Assembly: GCA_034435675.1 (NCBI GenBank)
Contig: DAOTWP010000238.1
Coordinates: forward strand, 1-38,548
DNA from: DAOTWP01 sp034435675
Lineage (GTDB): Bacteria > Chloroflexota > Anaerolineae > Aggregatilineales > Phototrophicaceae
Direction of reading: 5' to 3'
DNA: 38,548 nt
Made by a program: the position numbers and the translations under genes. The notes beneath the pieces are model-generated. The model saw only the letters and a program-made list of their open reading frames with translations, searched no databases and was not told the origin of the DNA. Below are positions 7,949-15,969 of the stretch, piece by piece. Position 1 is the first letter of the stretch. Every line of letters starts with the position of its first letter.

Positions 7949-8698
7949 TCAAAAGCCCTCGTATGGATCGCTGCCAGTGCGTTCACTGATGCAGTACAAC
8001 AGTTCCGTGCCGTCTGTTTCGTTTTCCCTGTAGCAGGCGACCACATCACTGTAAAACAGCCGGAACGTCAGCCCGACACTGAACTGACACTGGTTGCGGA
8101 TTTCAGATTGTGAAATGCCAGGGTTTTGGCTGTATAACCCAGAGTTCACTAATTCGTCACAGATCAGTGTAATTGCCGCATTGTAGGCGGTTTCATCCGG
8201 GTTTGAACTGCCGGAAACTGCAACAACCAGCACAATGACCACCATCAGCCCCAGCAGCAGCACGATCAGCACCAGCCCTGCACCGCCGCGTTTTGCCTGT
8301 GTTGGGCGCAGCGAAGACGGAATATCCAGCCCTCCGCTGGTCGTCTGGTGCGCCGCCGACATTTCTGGAACCCCGAAGAAGGGATCACCGCTGGCGCGGA
8401 CAAATGCACGCTGATCAAACGCACGCAGTGCCTCTTGCCCTTGCATGCCGCCGGTGTTCGCCAGCACCAGACGCGCCAATTGCAATTCGCCGATGCTTTC
8501 TAGCGTAGCCGCGGTCTGAATCCGCTTTTCCGCGCTGATGCGGGAGGCGTTGAATGGTGGATGGTTCAGTTTTTGCAGCCAATCATGGGCTAGAGGATGC
8601 TCAATACGATACAGCAGTTGGCGTGCCAGATCGTATTCGCGGATCGCAATCAGTTGTTGAACGGCTTTGAGCTGGTCTTCAACCATGACGGAATGCAC
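7949..8698 (-). CDS. Hypothetical single-pass membrane protein with helical N-terminal domain
   Basis: 249 residues from a GTG start that has GAGGAAGGA seven bases upstream; an ATG at 8686 is a weaker alternative. Residues 1-120 are helical with TPR-like hairpins (VQQLIAIREYDLARQLLYRIEHP, then LESIGELQLARLVLANTG). A short linker leads to one strong membrane helix at about 141-161 (LVLIVLLLGLMVVIVLVVAV). The roughly 85-residue C-terminal part holds four cysteines (CDEL, NQCQF, VACYR, YCISE), so it may form two disulfides outside the membrane. Topology is N-in/C-out by charge. It overlaps the PspC gene at its stop, which points to a joint envelope function. I do not recognise a family. Confidence 0.7.
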   Translation of the reverse strand: MHSVMVEDQLKAVQQLIAIREYDLARQLLYRIEHPLAHDWLQKLNHPPFNASRISAEKRIQTAATLESIGELQLARLVLANTGGMQGQEALRAFDQRAFVRASGDPFFGVPEMSAAHQTTSGGLDIPSSLRPTQAKRGGAGLVLIVLLLGLMVVIVLVVAVSGSSNPDETAYNAAITLICDELVNSGLYSQNPGISQSEIRNQCQFSVGLTFRLFYSDVVACYRENETDGTELLYCISERTGSDPYEGF

Positions 8699-8794
8699 CT
8701 GCCAATCCTTCCTCTAATTATCCGTGCAGGAGGGATGAAGTTATGGTCAATGATGTGCAGCTTGTGTTTGGCAAGGCGTATGCAGGCAAGGGTG

Positions 8795-9250
8795 TTATCC
8801 CGATGGGCGCACAAAACGGACGACGATGCGAATCCGCGCCAGTTCAATTTCGTCGCCATCGCGCAGGCGATACTTCTGGTGTGCGGTCAGTTGAAAGCCG
8901 TTGATGCGGGTGCCGTTAGTGCTGCCCAGGTCTTCAATATAGACTGTGCCGTCGTGGTGCGTGATTGCTGCATGCCGGCGCGAGACCCCATTCTGATAAG
9001 CGCCGTAAGGAGTCAGGTCAAGATCTACTTCGCTCTGCTGGTTATTGTCGGTGCGCCCGACAATGGTTCGTTCGCGCAGCGATAGTCCGACAGTGGTCTG
9101 ATTTTCGCTGCCGATTTGCAGCAGGAGCCGCCACGGCGGGGCTAGGATGTCTGTGGTGGGGCGTGGTCCACGATCAGGCATCGGCTGAAGCCCCTGCGGA
9201 AGATTAAGAAAATTGGTTTCCGGTTTGTCGTTTGGCGCTCGCTCAGACAT
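8795..9250 (-). CDS. FHA-domain protein
   Basis: 151 residues: a disordered, Pro-rich N-terminus (1-38) and one forkhead-associated domain (about 42-148). The phosphothreonine-binding residues are all present: G65-R66, S90-R91-R92-H93 and N112-G113 in IEDLGSTNGTRING. FHA domains bind phosphothreonine peptides, so a Ser/Thr kinase target partner elsewhere in the genome is implied. No membrane segment, so it acts in the cytosol. The ATG at 9250 follows GGTAGGGC. It is the first gene of the minus-strand cluster with the PspC and toast-rack proteins, with about 96 nt to the next start, and its leader carries three tandem 11-bp repeats. Confidence 0.92.
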   Translation of the reverse strand: MSERAPNDKPETNFLNLPQGLQPMPDRGPRPTTDILAPPWRLLLQIGSENQTTVGLSLRERTIVGRTDNNQQSEVDLDLTPYGAYQNGVSRRHAAITHHDGTVYIEDLGSTNGTRINGFQLTAHQKYRLRDGDEIELARIRIVVRFVRPSG

Positions 9251-9258
9251 GCCCTACC

Positions 9259-9291
9259 CTTACCACATCGTGACCACAAGGTGACCACATC
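9259..9291 (-). repeat. Three tandem 11-bp direct repeats in the FHA leader
   Basis: Read on the minus strand the units are GATGTGGTCAC, CTTGTGGTCAC and GATGTGGTAAG, each exactly 11 bp, sharing TGTGGT. One helical turn per unit is typical of sites bound by OmpR/SARP-type winged-helix regulators or other tandem-binding factors. They end nine bases before the FHA start codon, so a bound protein would block transcription or the ribosome-binding site. Confidence 0.6.
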
Positions 9292-9530
9292 GCGTTTAGT
9301 CCGGTGCCGGGAGTATCGATGATGGATGCTTGAATTGTCTTATCCATCAGAATAGTGTGTAACGCGCCCAATCAAGGCGCGTAGTCATGGGACGATCTAT
9401 TTCCCTTGAGTCTATGGAATAACGCAGCAAAATGCAAGCAAAACGGTAATGCCAGCAACATTTCAAACCAGCAGTGGATAAGACACGATGCGCCTTCGCT
9501 GAGCAGAGGGTGTATAAGCAGTAACGGCAC

Positions 9531-9539
9531 TGCTACAAT
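9531..9539 (+). promoter_or_regulatory. Extended -10 promoter element
   Basis: TGCTACAAT combines a TGn extension with TACAAT (5 of 6 to TATAAT), 24 nt before the ATG at 9564. No good -35 is seen, as is common for extended -10 promoters. Confidence 0.45.
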
Positions 9540-9563
9540 AAAATCTGCACAAACACTGGCGCG

Positions 9564-10619
9564 ATGGACGAATTTATGACCCGTGGAAAACAACTGCTTG
9601 TGCTGCTGGGTATCCTGGTCAGCGGTTTATTTCTGTGGCTGGCATTCCGGCAGTTGCAGCCTGAGGCTTTTCTCGATGCGCTTGGGCAGGTGAATTGGCT
9701 GCTGCTGCTGCTGGGGGCAGGCGTCTATTTCGGCGCTGTGGTAGTGATTGCGCTGCGCTGGGGCTATCTGCTGCGGGCGCTGGTGCGTGTACCGCTGCGC
9801 AATCTGTTTCCGTTGGTGTGCATCGGCTATATGGGCAACAATGTTTACCCGTTTCGTGCGGGGGAAGTGCTGCGGTTGGTGCTGCTGCGGCGTGCGCATC
9901 GGGTGCCGCTGGCGCGTGGGGCAACTACTGTGCTGGTCGAGCGTGTGTTTGACGGCTTGGTGATGCTGTCCTTTATTCTGGTTGGCGTTCTTGCGCTCGA
10001 TGTAGTCGCTGCTGAAGTGCGCGTGGTGGCTGGTGTTGCCGCGCCTGCCTTTCTGGGGGCGCTGGTGGTGTTTTTGCTGCTGGCGGCGCGTCCGGAATGG
10101 CTGCGCAGCCTGACTGGCTGGTTATCGGGCTGGCTGCCAGGTGCCGCAGGCAAAGCGCTGCACAAATTGGGCGAAGAAGTGCTGCACGGATTGGAAGGTC
10201 TCCGCAGTCCTTTCGATCTGGCAGGTGCGGTTGTTACCTCCTACCTGACATGGGCGATTGAGGCAGTGGTTTACTGGATTGTCATGTTCGCCTTTGGGCT
10301 GGAGTTCGGCTATCCTGCCGCACTGCTGGTTGTTGGGGTAGTCAATCTCGCCGGGTTGATTCCTGCTTCGCCGGGGCAGCTTGGTGTTTACGAGTTCTTC
10401 GTCAGTGCGGTACTGGTCAGTCTGGGGACTGCCGAAAGCACTGCGCTGGCATATGCCATTGTGGTGCATCTGGTCATCTGGCTGCCGGTGACGCTAGTGG
10501 GCTTTTTCTTCCTCGCGCAGATGGGGCTGGGCGTTGGCGCGCTGCGGCGGGCAGGGCAGCTTCAACCGGAAATCAGTGAACAGCTTGATGCCGCACTGGC
10601 GGCGAACAATCATCACTAA
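9564..10619 (+). CDS. LPG_synthase_TM / UPF0104 family integral membrane protein
   Basis: 351 residues with about eight membrane helices and the conserved motifs of the AglD2/MprF flippase-type domain (PF03706): RWGYLLRAL, CIGYMGNNVYPFRAGEVLR (near residues 90-110), TTVLVERVFDGLVML, and INLAGLIPASPGQLGVYEF-like text near 255-275. The soluble aminoacyl-transferase domain of MprF is absent, so it is not a lysyl-PG synthase; stand-alone members are thought to move or act on polyprenyl-linked or lipid substrates and often sit in glycan loci. The context fits: an amine oxidase and UDP-glucose dehydrogenase follow on the same strand. The ATG at 9564 lacks a clear ribosome-binding site; an ATG at 9576 is an alternative. 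Confidence 0.85.
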   Translation: MDEFMTRGKQLLVLLGILVSGLFLWLAFRQLQPEAFLDALGQVNWLLLLLGAGVYFGAVVVIALRWGYLLRALVRVPLRNLFPLVCIGYMGNNVYPFRAGEVLRLVLLRRAHRVPLARGATTVLVERVFDGLVMLSFILVGVLALDVVAAEVRVVAGVAAPAFLGALVVFLLLAARPEWLRSLTGWLSGWLPGAAGKALHKLGEEVLHGLEGLRSPFDLAGAVVTSYLTWAIEAVVYWIVMFAFGLEFGYPAALLVVGVVNLAGLIPASPGQLGVYEFFVSAVLVSLGTAESTALAYAIVVHLVIWLPVTLVGFFFLAQMGLGVGALRRAGQLQPEISEQLDAALAANNHH

Positions 10620-10738
10620 ACAACTATTCGTGAACCCGGACGGGGGATGAAGCCCCTGTTCAGGAATACAGGTTTATGGATAGATACTAAACCTGAACCG
10701 TGAACTATCGACCACAGGCAAACACGCAAGGACAAATT

Positions 10739-12040
10739 ATGCAGATTGGGATTATCGGCGCGGGCGCTGCGGGGCTGGCGGCGGCGTGGGATCTGGTGCG
10801 CGCCGGTCATGAGGTGACGATTTTTGAGGCGGGCGCGGAAGTCGGCGGGCTGGCAGCAGGATTCCGCGAGCCGGGCTGGGCATGGACGCTGGAAAAGTTC
10901 TATCACCACTGGTTTCAGACAGACCGGGCACTACTGCAACTCACCGAAGAACTGGGTGTGCGCGACAAGGTGATTTTCCCGCGCCCCAAAACGGGTTACT
11001 GGATTAATGGCAGGATATATCGTTCCGAAATATCGCCCTCGGCATTATTTCTGCCGCTTGCGCCGCTGCCCAAACTGCGTTTTGCGCTGGCAGGCGCATT
11101 CATCAAACTGACCCCTTTCTGGAAGCCGCTGGAGCGTGTTACCGCGCATGAATGGCTGCTGCGCTGGATGGGACGCGGCGGCTATGACAAGTTCTTCCGC
11201 CCACTGTTGATCGGCAAGTTTGGCGAACGCTACCGCGCTGTCAATATGGCGTGGATGTGGGCGCGGGTGAAAGCGCGCAGCCTGCGTCTGGGTACGTTTG
11301 AGGGCGGTTTTCAGGTCTTCATGGAAACATTTGCTGACCGGCTGCGCGAACGCGGTGTCAGTATCCACCTGAATACACCGGTTGAACAGATTGACAGCCA
11401 GCAGGATAAACCTTTGCTGCGTGTTGGCGGCGAAAACCATAGTTTTGATCGTGTGCTGTGTACACTGTCGCCGGGGCTGCTGCTGCGTCTTGCGCCCGCG
11501 CTGCAAGCGACCACCTATGGCAAGCAGGCTGCCGCGCTGGAAAGCATCGGTGCGATCTGTGTGATCTTCGCACTGAAGCATTCTGTGCTGACTGATGGCA
11601 CGTACTGGCTTAATTTGCCGGCGACCAGCGCAGATAAGTCGCAGACAGCCTTCCCGTTTCTGGCGCTGGTGGAACACACCAACTGGATGGACAGACGCCA
11701 CTACAACGGCGATGTGATTGTTTACTGCGGCGATTATGTGCCTGCGGATCATGAATACTTCCGCATCAGTGAAGCGGAACTTGCTGCGCGGTTTATGGCG
11801 GCGCTGCCGTTGGCGAACCCGGCATTTTCGCCGGAGTGGGTGCGCAGGACATGGGTCTTCCGTGCGCCGTATGCGCAGCCTGTGCCGGGGGTTAACCACA
11901 GCGCGCATATCCCGCCGCTGCAAACGCCGCTGCCGGGCGTCTACTGGGCGAGCATGTCGCAGGTCTACCCCTGGGATCGCGGCACGAATTATGCCGTTGA
12001 GATTGGGCGGGGTGTGGCAGCGCTGATGATGGACGGCTAG
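10739..12040 (+). CDS. FAD-dependent amine oxidase / protoporphyrinogen oxidase-like protein
   Basis: 433 residues beginning directly with the dinucleotide-binding motif IGIIGAGAAGLAAAWDL (GxGxxG, residues 3-19) and the acidic end VTIFEAGAEVGGLA (33-46). The ATG at 10739 follows AAGGA at seven bases. The middle part (GYDKFFRPLLIGKFGERYRAVNMAWMWAR) and the C-terminal FAD contact (YPWDRGTNYAVEIGRGVA) match the NAD(P)/FAD-dependent oxidoreductases found in exopolysaccharide and O-antigen loci rather than true heme-pathway protoporphyrinogen oxidase. Substrate unknown; cytosolic or membrane-peripheral. It sits 119 nt after the flippase-like gene and shares its direction, consistent with glycan or polyprenol-lipid chemistry. 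A 7-bp inverted repeat (10669-10695) lies in the gap before it. Confidence 0.85.
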   Translation: MQIGIIGAGAAGLAAAWDLVRAGHEVTIFEAGAEVGGLAAGFREPGWAWTLEKFYHHWFQTDRALLQLTEELGVRDKVIFPRPKTGYWINGRIYRSEISPSALFLPLAPLPKLRFALAGAFIKLTPFWKPLERVTAHEWLLRWMGRGGYDKFFRPLLIGKFGERYRAVNMAWMWARVKARSLRLGTFEGGFQVFMETFADRLRERGVSIHLNTPVEQIDSQQDKPLLRVGGENHSFDRVLCTLSPGLLLRLAPALQATTYGKQAAALESIGAICVIFALKHSVLTDGTYWLNLPATSADKSQTAFPFLALVEHTNWMDRRHYNGDVIVYCGDYVPADHEYFRISEAELAARFMAALPLANPAFSPEWVRRTWVFRAPYAQPVPGVNHSAHIPPLQTPLPGVYWASMSQVYPWDRGTNYAVEIGRGVAALMMDG

Positions 12041-12109
12041 AAGCGCCTGCCTGCGCGTGGTAAACTCAAGACGATATGATCCGCATGTCCTTACACAGGA
12101 GCAGCCTAA

Positions 12110-12871
12110 ATGAGCTTGCCATCCGAAACCTCTGAATTGCCACAGCAGTATACCGAAACAGTGGACGAGAGCGCGCCGCTTGCCCCGCCGTTGGGTGTGC
12201 TGCTGCTAATTGCTGCCACATTAATCATCGGCATCATTGCCGGTGGTATCTTCCGCTTTGTATCCGACTTTGCTTATGTTGCCATTCTTGCTGCCGTCTT
12301 TTTTGCGCTGGCTTCCAGTCTTGTTTTGGCACAACTGCTGGATTATCTGCGCCAGAAGCGCCTGATGATACTGCTGGTGCGCAGCTCCACCCTGATTGCG
12401 CTGGCAGGGATGTTAATGGGGCTGGCGCTGAGCCTGACGCCGCACATCTGGAATTTTTATGCTTTCCGCGATGAAGTGTACCGCCAGTCACGCGGGCGCG
12501 AACTGGATTTTGACGGCGCGCTGGTGCAGGCGACTGGGCAGTCCGGATTGTTGGGCTACTGGTTATATATCGCTGAAAATGTGCCCTTTACAGTGATTGG
12601 CGGTCAGTATGCGTTGTTTACCCAGCCGGATAACCAGCGCTGGGGTATTCGCATTGAGAAACAGTCTGCCGATGCACTGACGGGCGAACGCCCTTCCCCG
12701 CTGGGAACAGCGCTGCATCTGGGCTACTGGCTGACCGAGGCGGTGGTCATCGTGACAATTTGCTGGGTGATGGCGCTGCGCACTGCCCGCGCCCTATGGC
12801 TGCCGGTTGTCGCTGCGGAGCCGGAGGACGAGCCGGATGCGGACGAAGACTCCGACGCCACCGAGTCCTGA
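12110..12871 (+). CDS. Hypothetical four-helix membrane protein
   Basis: 253 residues, ATG with AGGAG eight bases upstream. Predicted membrane helices lie at about 28-50, 53-75, 89-110 and 205-230. The N-terminus is acidic and Pro-rich, the loop between helices 3 and 4 (about 95 residues) contains TPHIWNFYAFRDEVYRQSRG and is likely extracytoplasmic, and the C-terminus is a strongly acidic tail (EPEDEPDADEDSD). No catalytic motif is visible and I do not recognise the family. Placement between an amine oxidase and UDP-glucose dehydrogenase suggests a structural or accessory role in surface glycan assembly, but that is context only. Confidence 0.7.
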   Translation: MSLPSETSELPQQYTETVDESAPLAPPLGVLLLIAATLIIGIIAGGIFRFVSDFAYVAILAAVFFALASSLVLAQLLDYLRQKRLMILLVRSSTLIALAGMLMGLALSLTPHIWNFYAFRDEVYRQSRGRELDFDGALVQATGQSGLLGYWLYIAENVPFTVIGGQYALFTQPDNQRWGIRIEKQSADALTGERPSPLGTALHLGYWLTEAVVIVTICWVMALRTARALWLPVVAAEPEDEPDADEDSDATES

Positions 12872-12996
12872 GGGCTGTCCGAAAGATAGTAAAAAATAGC
12901 GCCGAAAGCTGATTCAGCACGATCAGGGCTGCGGGAATTACGCAGGGGTGCTGTATATTTGGATGTAGTTTCGTTCTACAACACGAGGGAAATCCT

Positions 12997-14346
12997 ATGA
13001 AGAATATCTGCGTTATCGGCACTGGCTACGTTGGGTTGATCAATGGGACCTGCTTTGCTGATTTGGGCAACCGGGTAGTCACGCTCGATATCGATGAGCG
13101 CAAGATTGAGACGCTCAAACGCGGTGAAATGCCCATATACGAGCCGGGCTTGAAGGAACTGGTTGAGCGTAATGTCAAGGCGGACCGGCTGCGCTTTACC
13201 ACCTCCTATGAGGAGGCGCTTGCCGGTGCTGAATTCGTCTTTATCTGCGTGGGCACACCGGAAGGTGTTGATGGCGAGGCAGACCTGAAGTATGTGCGCA
13301 GCGCGGCGGAGTCGATTGCGGAGATTATGGTCCAGCCGCTGGTGGTCATCAACAAGTCAACGGTGCCGGTGGGTACAGGCGACTGGGTGGCGGATATTAT
13401 CAAGAGCAAACAGCCCAAACCAATTCCGTTCTCGGTGGTAAGCTGCCCGGAATTTTTGCGCGAAGGCTCGGCGGTGTCTGACTTTATGTTCACGGATCGC
13501 ACGGTGCTGGGGTCTACCGATCAGCGCGCATCCGAAGCAGTGGCGCAGTTGTATCTGCCGCTGCGCAAGCCGATTGTGATGACTGACCTGCGCACCGCAG
13601 AGATGATCAAATACGCCTCGAACGCATTCCTCGCAACCAAGATCAGCTTCATCAACGAAATGGCGATTATCTGTGAGCAGCTTGGCGCAGACGTGATTGA
13701 AGTGGCGCAGGGCATGGGCTTTGATAAGCGCATCGGGCATCATTTCTTGCAGGCGGGCATCGGTTACGGTGGCAGCTGCTTCCCTAAAGATGTCAAGGCG
13801 CTTGCCTATATGGCGCAGACGCACGGGATGCACCCGCAGCTTTTGAATGCTGTGATGGACATCAACGCCTATATGCGCAAGCATGTGATTCTCAAGGTGC
13901 AGGAACTGCTGGGCGGCAGTCTGGAAGGCAAGGTTGTGGGGGTGCTGGGGCTGGCGTTCAAAGAGAACACCGACGACATGCGCGAATCTCCGGCAATTAC
14001 AGTGGTTGAGTATCTTCTGGAACAGAAAGCCATTGTGCGTGCTTATGATCCGGTGGCGATGGATGCTGCCCATCGTCTCATGCCGGGAGTCGTCATGTGC
14101 AGCAATGCCTATGAAGTTGCTGCTGGGGCTGATGCCGTCGTGCTGACCACCCCCTGGAACGAATTCAAGCAGCTTGATATGCGCCGCCTGCGCGAAAGTA
14201 TGCGCCAGCCGAATCTGGTGGACGGGAAGAATATCTACGATCCGGCAGTCATGAAGGAACTGGGCTTTACCTATCGCGCTGTCGGTCGGGGCTACAAGGG
14301 TGAAGGCGTCCCACCGTCGTTGACCAGTGTGGAAATGCGCGCCTGA
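12997..14346 (+). CDS. ugd: UDP-glucose 6-dehydrogenase
   Basis: 449 residues, full length. The Rossmann motif ICVIGTGYVGLINGTCFADLG opens the protein (residues 4-24), the substrate-binding CPEFLREGSAV lies at 150-160, and the catalytic cysteine Cys261 is in GIGYGGSCFPKDVKAL (255-269). The family oxidises UDP-glucose to UDP-glucuronate with two NAD+ and feeds uronic-acid-containing surface polysaccharide. The ATG follows GAGGGAAATCCT. The gene is last in the plus-strand run with the flippase-like, amine-oxidase and membrane proteins, and a good intrinsic terminator lies 112 nt downstream. UDP-N-acetyl-mannosamine dehydrogenase is the closest alternative but the motifs favour the UDP-glucose enzyme. 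Confidence 0.95.
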   Translation: MKNICVIGTGYVGLINGTCFADLGNRVVTLDIDERKIETLKRGEMPIYEPGLKELVERNVKADRLRFTTSYEEALAGAEFVFICVGTPEGVDGEADLKYVRSAAESIAEIMVQPLVVINKSTVPVGTGDWVADIIKSKQPKPIPFSVVSCPEFLREGSAVSDFMFTDRTVLGSTDQRASEAVAQLYLPLRKPIVMTDLRTAEMIKYASNAFLATKISFINEMAIICEQLGADVIEVAQGMGFDKRIGHHFLQAGIGYGGSCFPKDVKALAYMAQTHGMHPQLLNAVMDINAYMRKHVILKVQELLGGSLEGKVVGVLGLAFKENTDDMRESPAITVVEYLLEQKAIVRAYDPVAMDAAHRLMPGVVMCSNAYEVAAGADAVVLTTPWNEFKQLDMRRLRESMRQPNLVDGKNIYDPAVMKELGFTYRAVGRGYKGEGVPPSLTSVEMRA

Positions 14347-14661
14347 GTACGCTGATCTAACTGCATGCCGGACAAGGGGTTAACCGCCTTGGTCACCCGG
14401 AATTCTCATTTTGCGGGGCACGAATGCAGTCATCGGTTTGTCTAGAGGTTTCCGGAGAAGGGTGCAGCGGTGCTGGACCCTTTTTGATTTCCTTAGTATT
14501 CGCCGCTGGCACACTCTGGCGCAGTTACAGGAATCTCGTTACTATTGCGCGATTATTTTGCATAAGGTAAGCGAGTGCTGCCGCAGCCGGGGACGCAAAA
14601 AGCTGTCCCAGGAAATTGTGTTGCATTGATCCGGGCAGCGGCTGCCCTGGAGTTGCGGGTC
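14347..14661. other. Intergenic region after ugd
   Basis: This region has an imperfect dyad at about 14371-14394 around GGTTAACC, the terminator at 14458-14485, and the upstream region of the M16 gene. An in-frame GTG at 14575 extends the peptidase by 29 codons that look unlike the family, so I leave it out. No other gene is supported. Confidence 0.55.
14458..14485 (+). terminator. Rho-independent terminator of ugd
   Basis: AAGGGT (14458-14463) pairs with ACCCTT (14477-14482), with an inner CAGC/GCTG stem, one G-G mismatch and a GGT loop. The stem ends in a T-run (14481-14485) followed by GATTT. Confidence 0.85.
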
Positions 14662-15963
14662 GTGAATATTCAAAAATATCAACTGGATAACGGGCTAACG
14701 GTTTTGTTGAAAGCGGTGCATAACGCGCCGATCATTAGCTGGTGGGTGCTTTATCGCGTGGGCAGTCGCAACGAGCGCAGCGGCACTACGGGCGTTTCTC
14801 ACTGGGTGGAACACATGCTGTTCAAGGGAACAGATCAGTTCCCGGCAGGATATTTGGATAAGGCGATTGACCGTCTCGGTGGGGTATGGAACGCGCAGAC
14901 CTATATGGATTACACTGCGTATTATGAGACACTGCCCGCAGAGCAAATTGCGCTGGCGCTGCGCGCAGAGGCGGATCGCATGACAAATGCCCGGTTTGAC
15001 CCGGAGGATGTTGAGTCAGAGCGCACAGTGATTATCTCCGAACGCCAGGGCGCAGAAAATTCGCCGCTGTTCTGGCTGCGCGAGGAAATCGGCGCAGCGG
15101 CGTTTCGGGTGCATGGTTACCATCACGAGATTATCGGGGACATGGTTGATCTGGAAAGCATTTCACGCGATGACCTGTACCAACATTACAAACGGCACTA
15201 TCTACCGAACAATGCAATCGCAGTTGCCGTTGGCGATTTTGACTGCGCCGAAATGCTTGAACAGATCAACGTGATTTATGGACAGATTCCTTCGGGTGCG
15301 CCAGTTGCGCCCTTTAGTCGCCCTGAACCCCCCCAACAGGGGGAGCGCCGCGTGGTCGTGGAGCGCCCCGGCAGAACGGCATACCTTGAGATTGCCTACC
15401 GCTCACCCGCCGCGACTGACCCCGACTGGTTCAAGCTGGCGATTTTGAACAGCCTGCTGGCAGGACCCAGTGGACCGGGCGGCGGGGAAATTGATAACAA
15501 AACCAGCCGCTTGTATCGTGGGCTGGTCACAACCGGGTTTGCCGCCGCCGTTCATGGCAGCCTGACGCCAACGATTGATCCTTATCTGAACAGTTATACG
15601 CTGGTACTGCGTGATTCGGACCGGCTAACGGAAGTGGAAGCCGCTTTTGATGCGCATATCGCGGATTTATGCGCGGGCGCGGTGAGCCATGCGGAACTGG
15701 AACGGGCGAAAAAGCAGGCGCGCGCGCTGTTTGCCTACAGCACAGAAGGGGTTACCGGACAGGCATTCTGGCTTGCTTTCAGCGAGAATTTTGCCAGCAG
15801 CGAATGGTTTGCGCAGTATGTCGCCCGGCTGGACGCAGTGACCTATGATGATCTGCTGGACGCAGCACAGCGCTACCTGCGTCCACAGAATCGCACTGTA
15901 GGCTGGCTGGTGCCGACGGGTGACACCCCTCGTGACAATCGTAGCATCGCCGTGCAGGAGTGA
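14662..15963 (+). CDS. M16 family zinc peptidase, catalytic subunit
   Basis: 433 residues from a GTG start with GGAG nine bases upstream; the family typically begins right at NIQKYQLDNGLTVLL, which supports this start over a longer frame. The inverted zinc motif H47-W-V-E50-H51 is complete in GVSHWVEHMLFKGT, and the downstream glutamate pair lies in VESERTVIISERQ. It is about half the size of pitrilysin, as in M16B enzymes that work as dimers. The second gene, six bases downstream, is the matching inactive partner. No signal peptide, so probably cytosolic. Substrates of bacterial M16B pairs are peptides or misfolded fragments; a link to RiPP or pqq leader processing is known in some members but not seen here. 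Confidence 0.93.
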   Translation: MNIQKYQLDNGLTVLLKAVHNAPIISWWVLYRVGSRNERSGTTGVSHWVEHMLFKGTDQFPAGYLDKAIDRLGGVWNAQTYMDYTAYYETLPAEQIALALRAEADRMTNARFDPEDVESERTVIISERQGAENSPLFWLREEIGAAAFRVHGYHHEIIGDMVDLESISRDDLYQHYKRHYLPNNAIAVAVGDFDCAEMLEQINVIYGQIPSGAPVAPFSRPEPPQQGERRVVVERPGRTAYLEIAYRSPAATDPDWFKLAILNSLLAGPSGPGGGEIDNKTSRLYRGLVTTGFAAAVHGSLTPTIDPYLNSYTLVLRDSDRLTEVEAAFDAHIADLCAGAVSHAELERAKKQARALFAYSTEGVTGQAFWLAFSENFASSEWFAQYVARLDAVTYDDLLDAAQRYLRPQNRTVGWLVPTGDTPRDNRSIAVQE

Positions 15964-15969
15964 CCGAAA

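Larger units (their letters stand above)
9251..9563. other. Divergent intergenic region between FHA operon and membrane-protein gene
   Basis: This 313-bp region separates two divergent transcription units. On the left it holds three tandem 11-bp repeats next to the FHA start codon. At 9362-9382 there is a perfect 7-bp stem (ACGCGCC / GGCGCGT) with a 7-nt loop and no T-run, so it is more likely an operator or leader hairpin than a terminator. An extended -10 element for the plus-strand gene lies at 9531-9539. No gene is supported. Confidence 0.6.

Noticed and set aside
10620..10738. Inverted repeats CAGGTTT/AAACCTG and GGGG/CCCC in the gap before the amine oxidase
   Set aside because: Short, with no T-run or spacing logic; may be an operator but the evidence is too thin to list as a feature.
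11045..11923. 292-codon minus-strand open frame
   Set aside because: It lies antisense within the amine oxidase gene and consists of basic, Gln/His-rich sequence.
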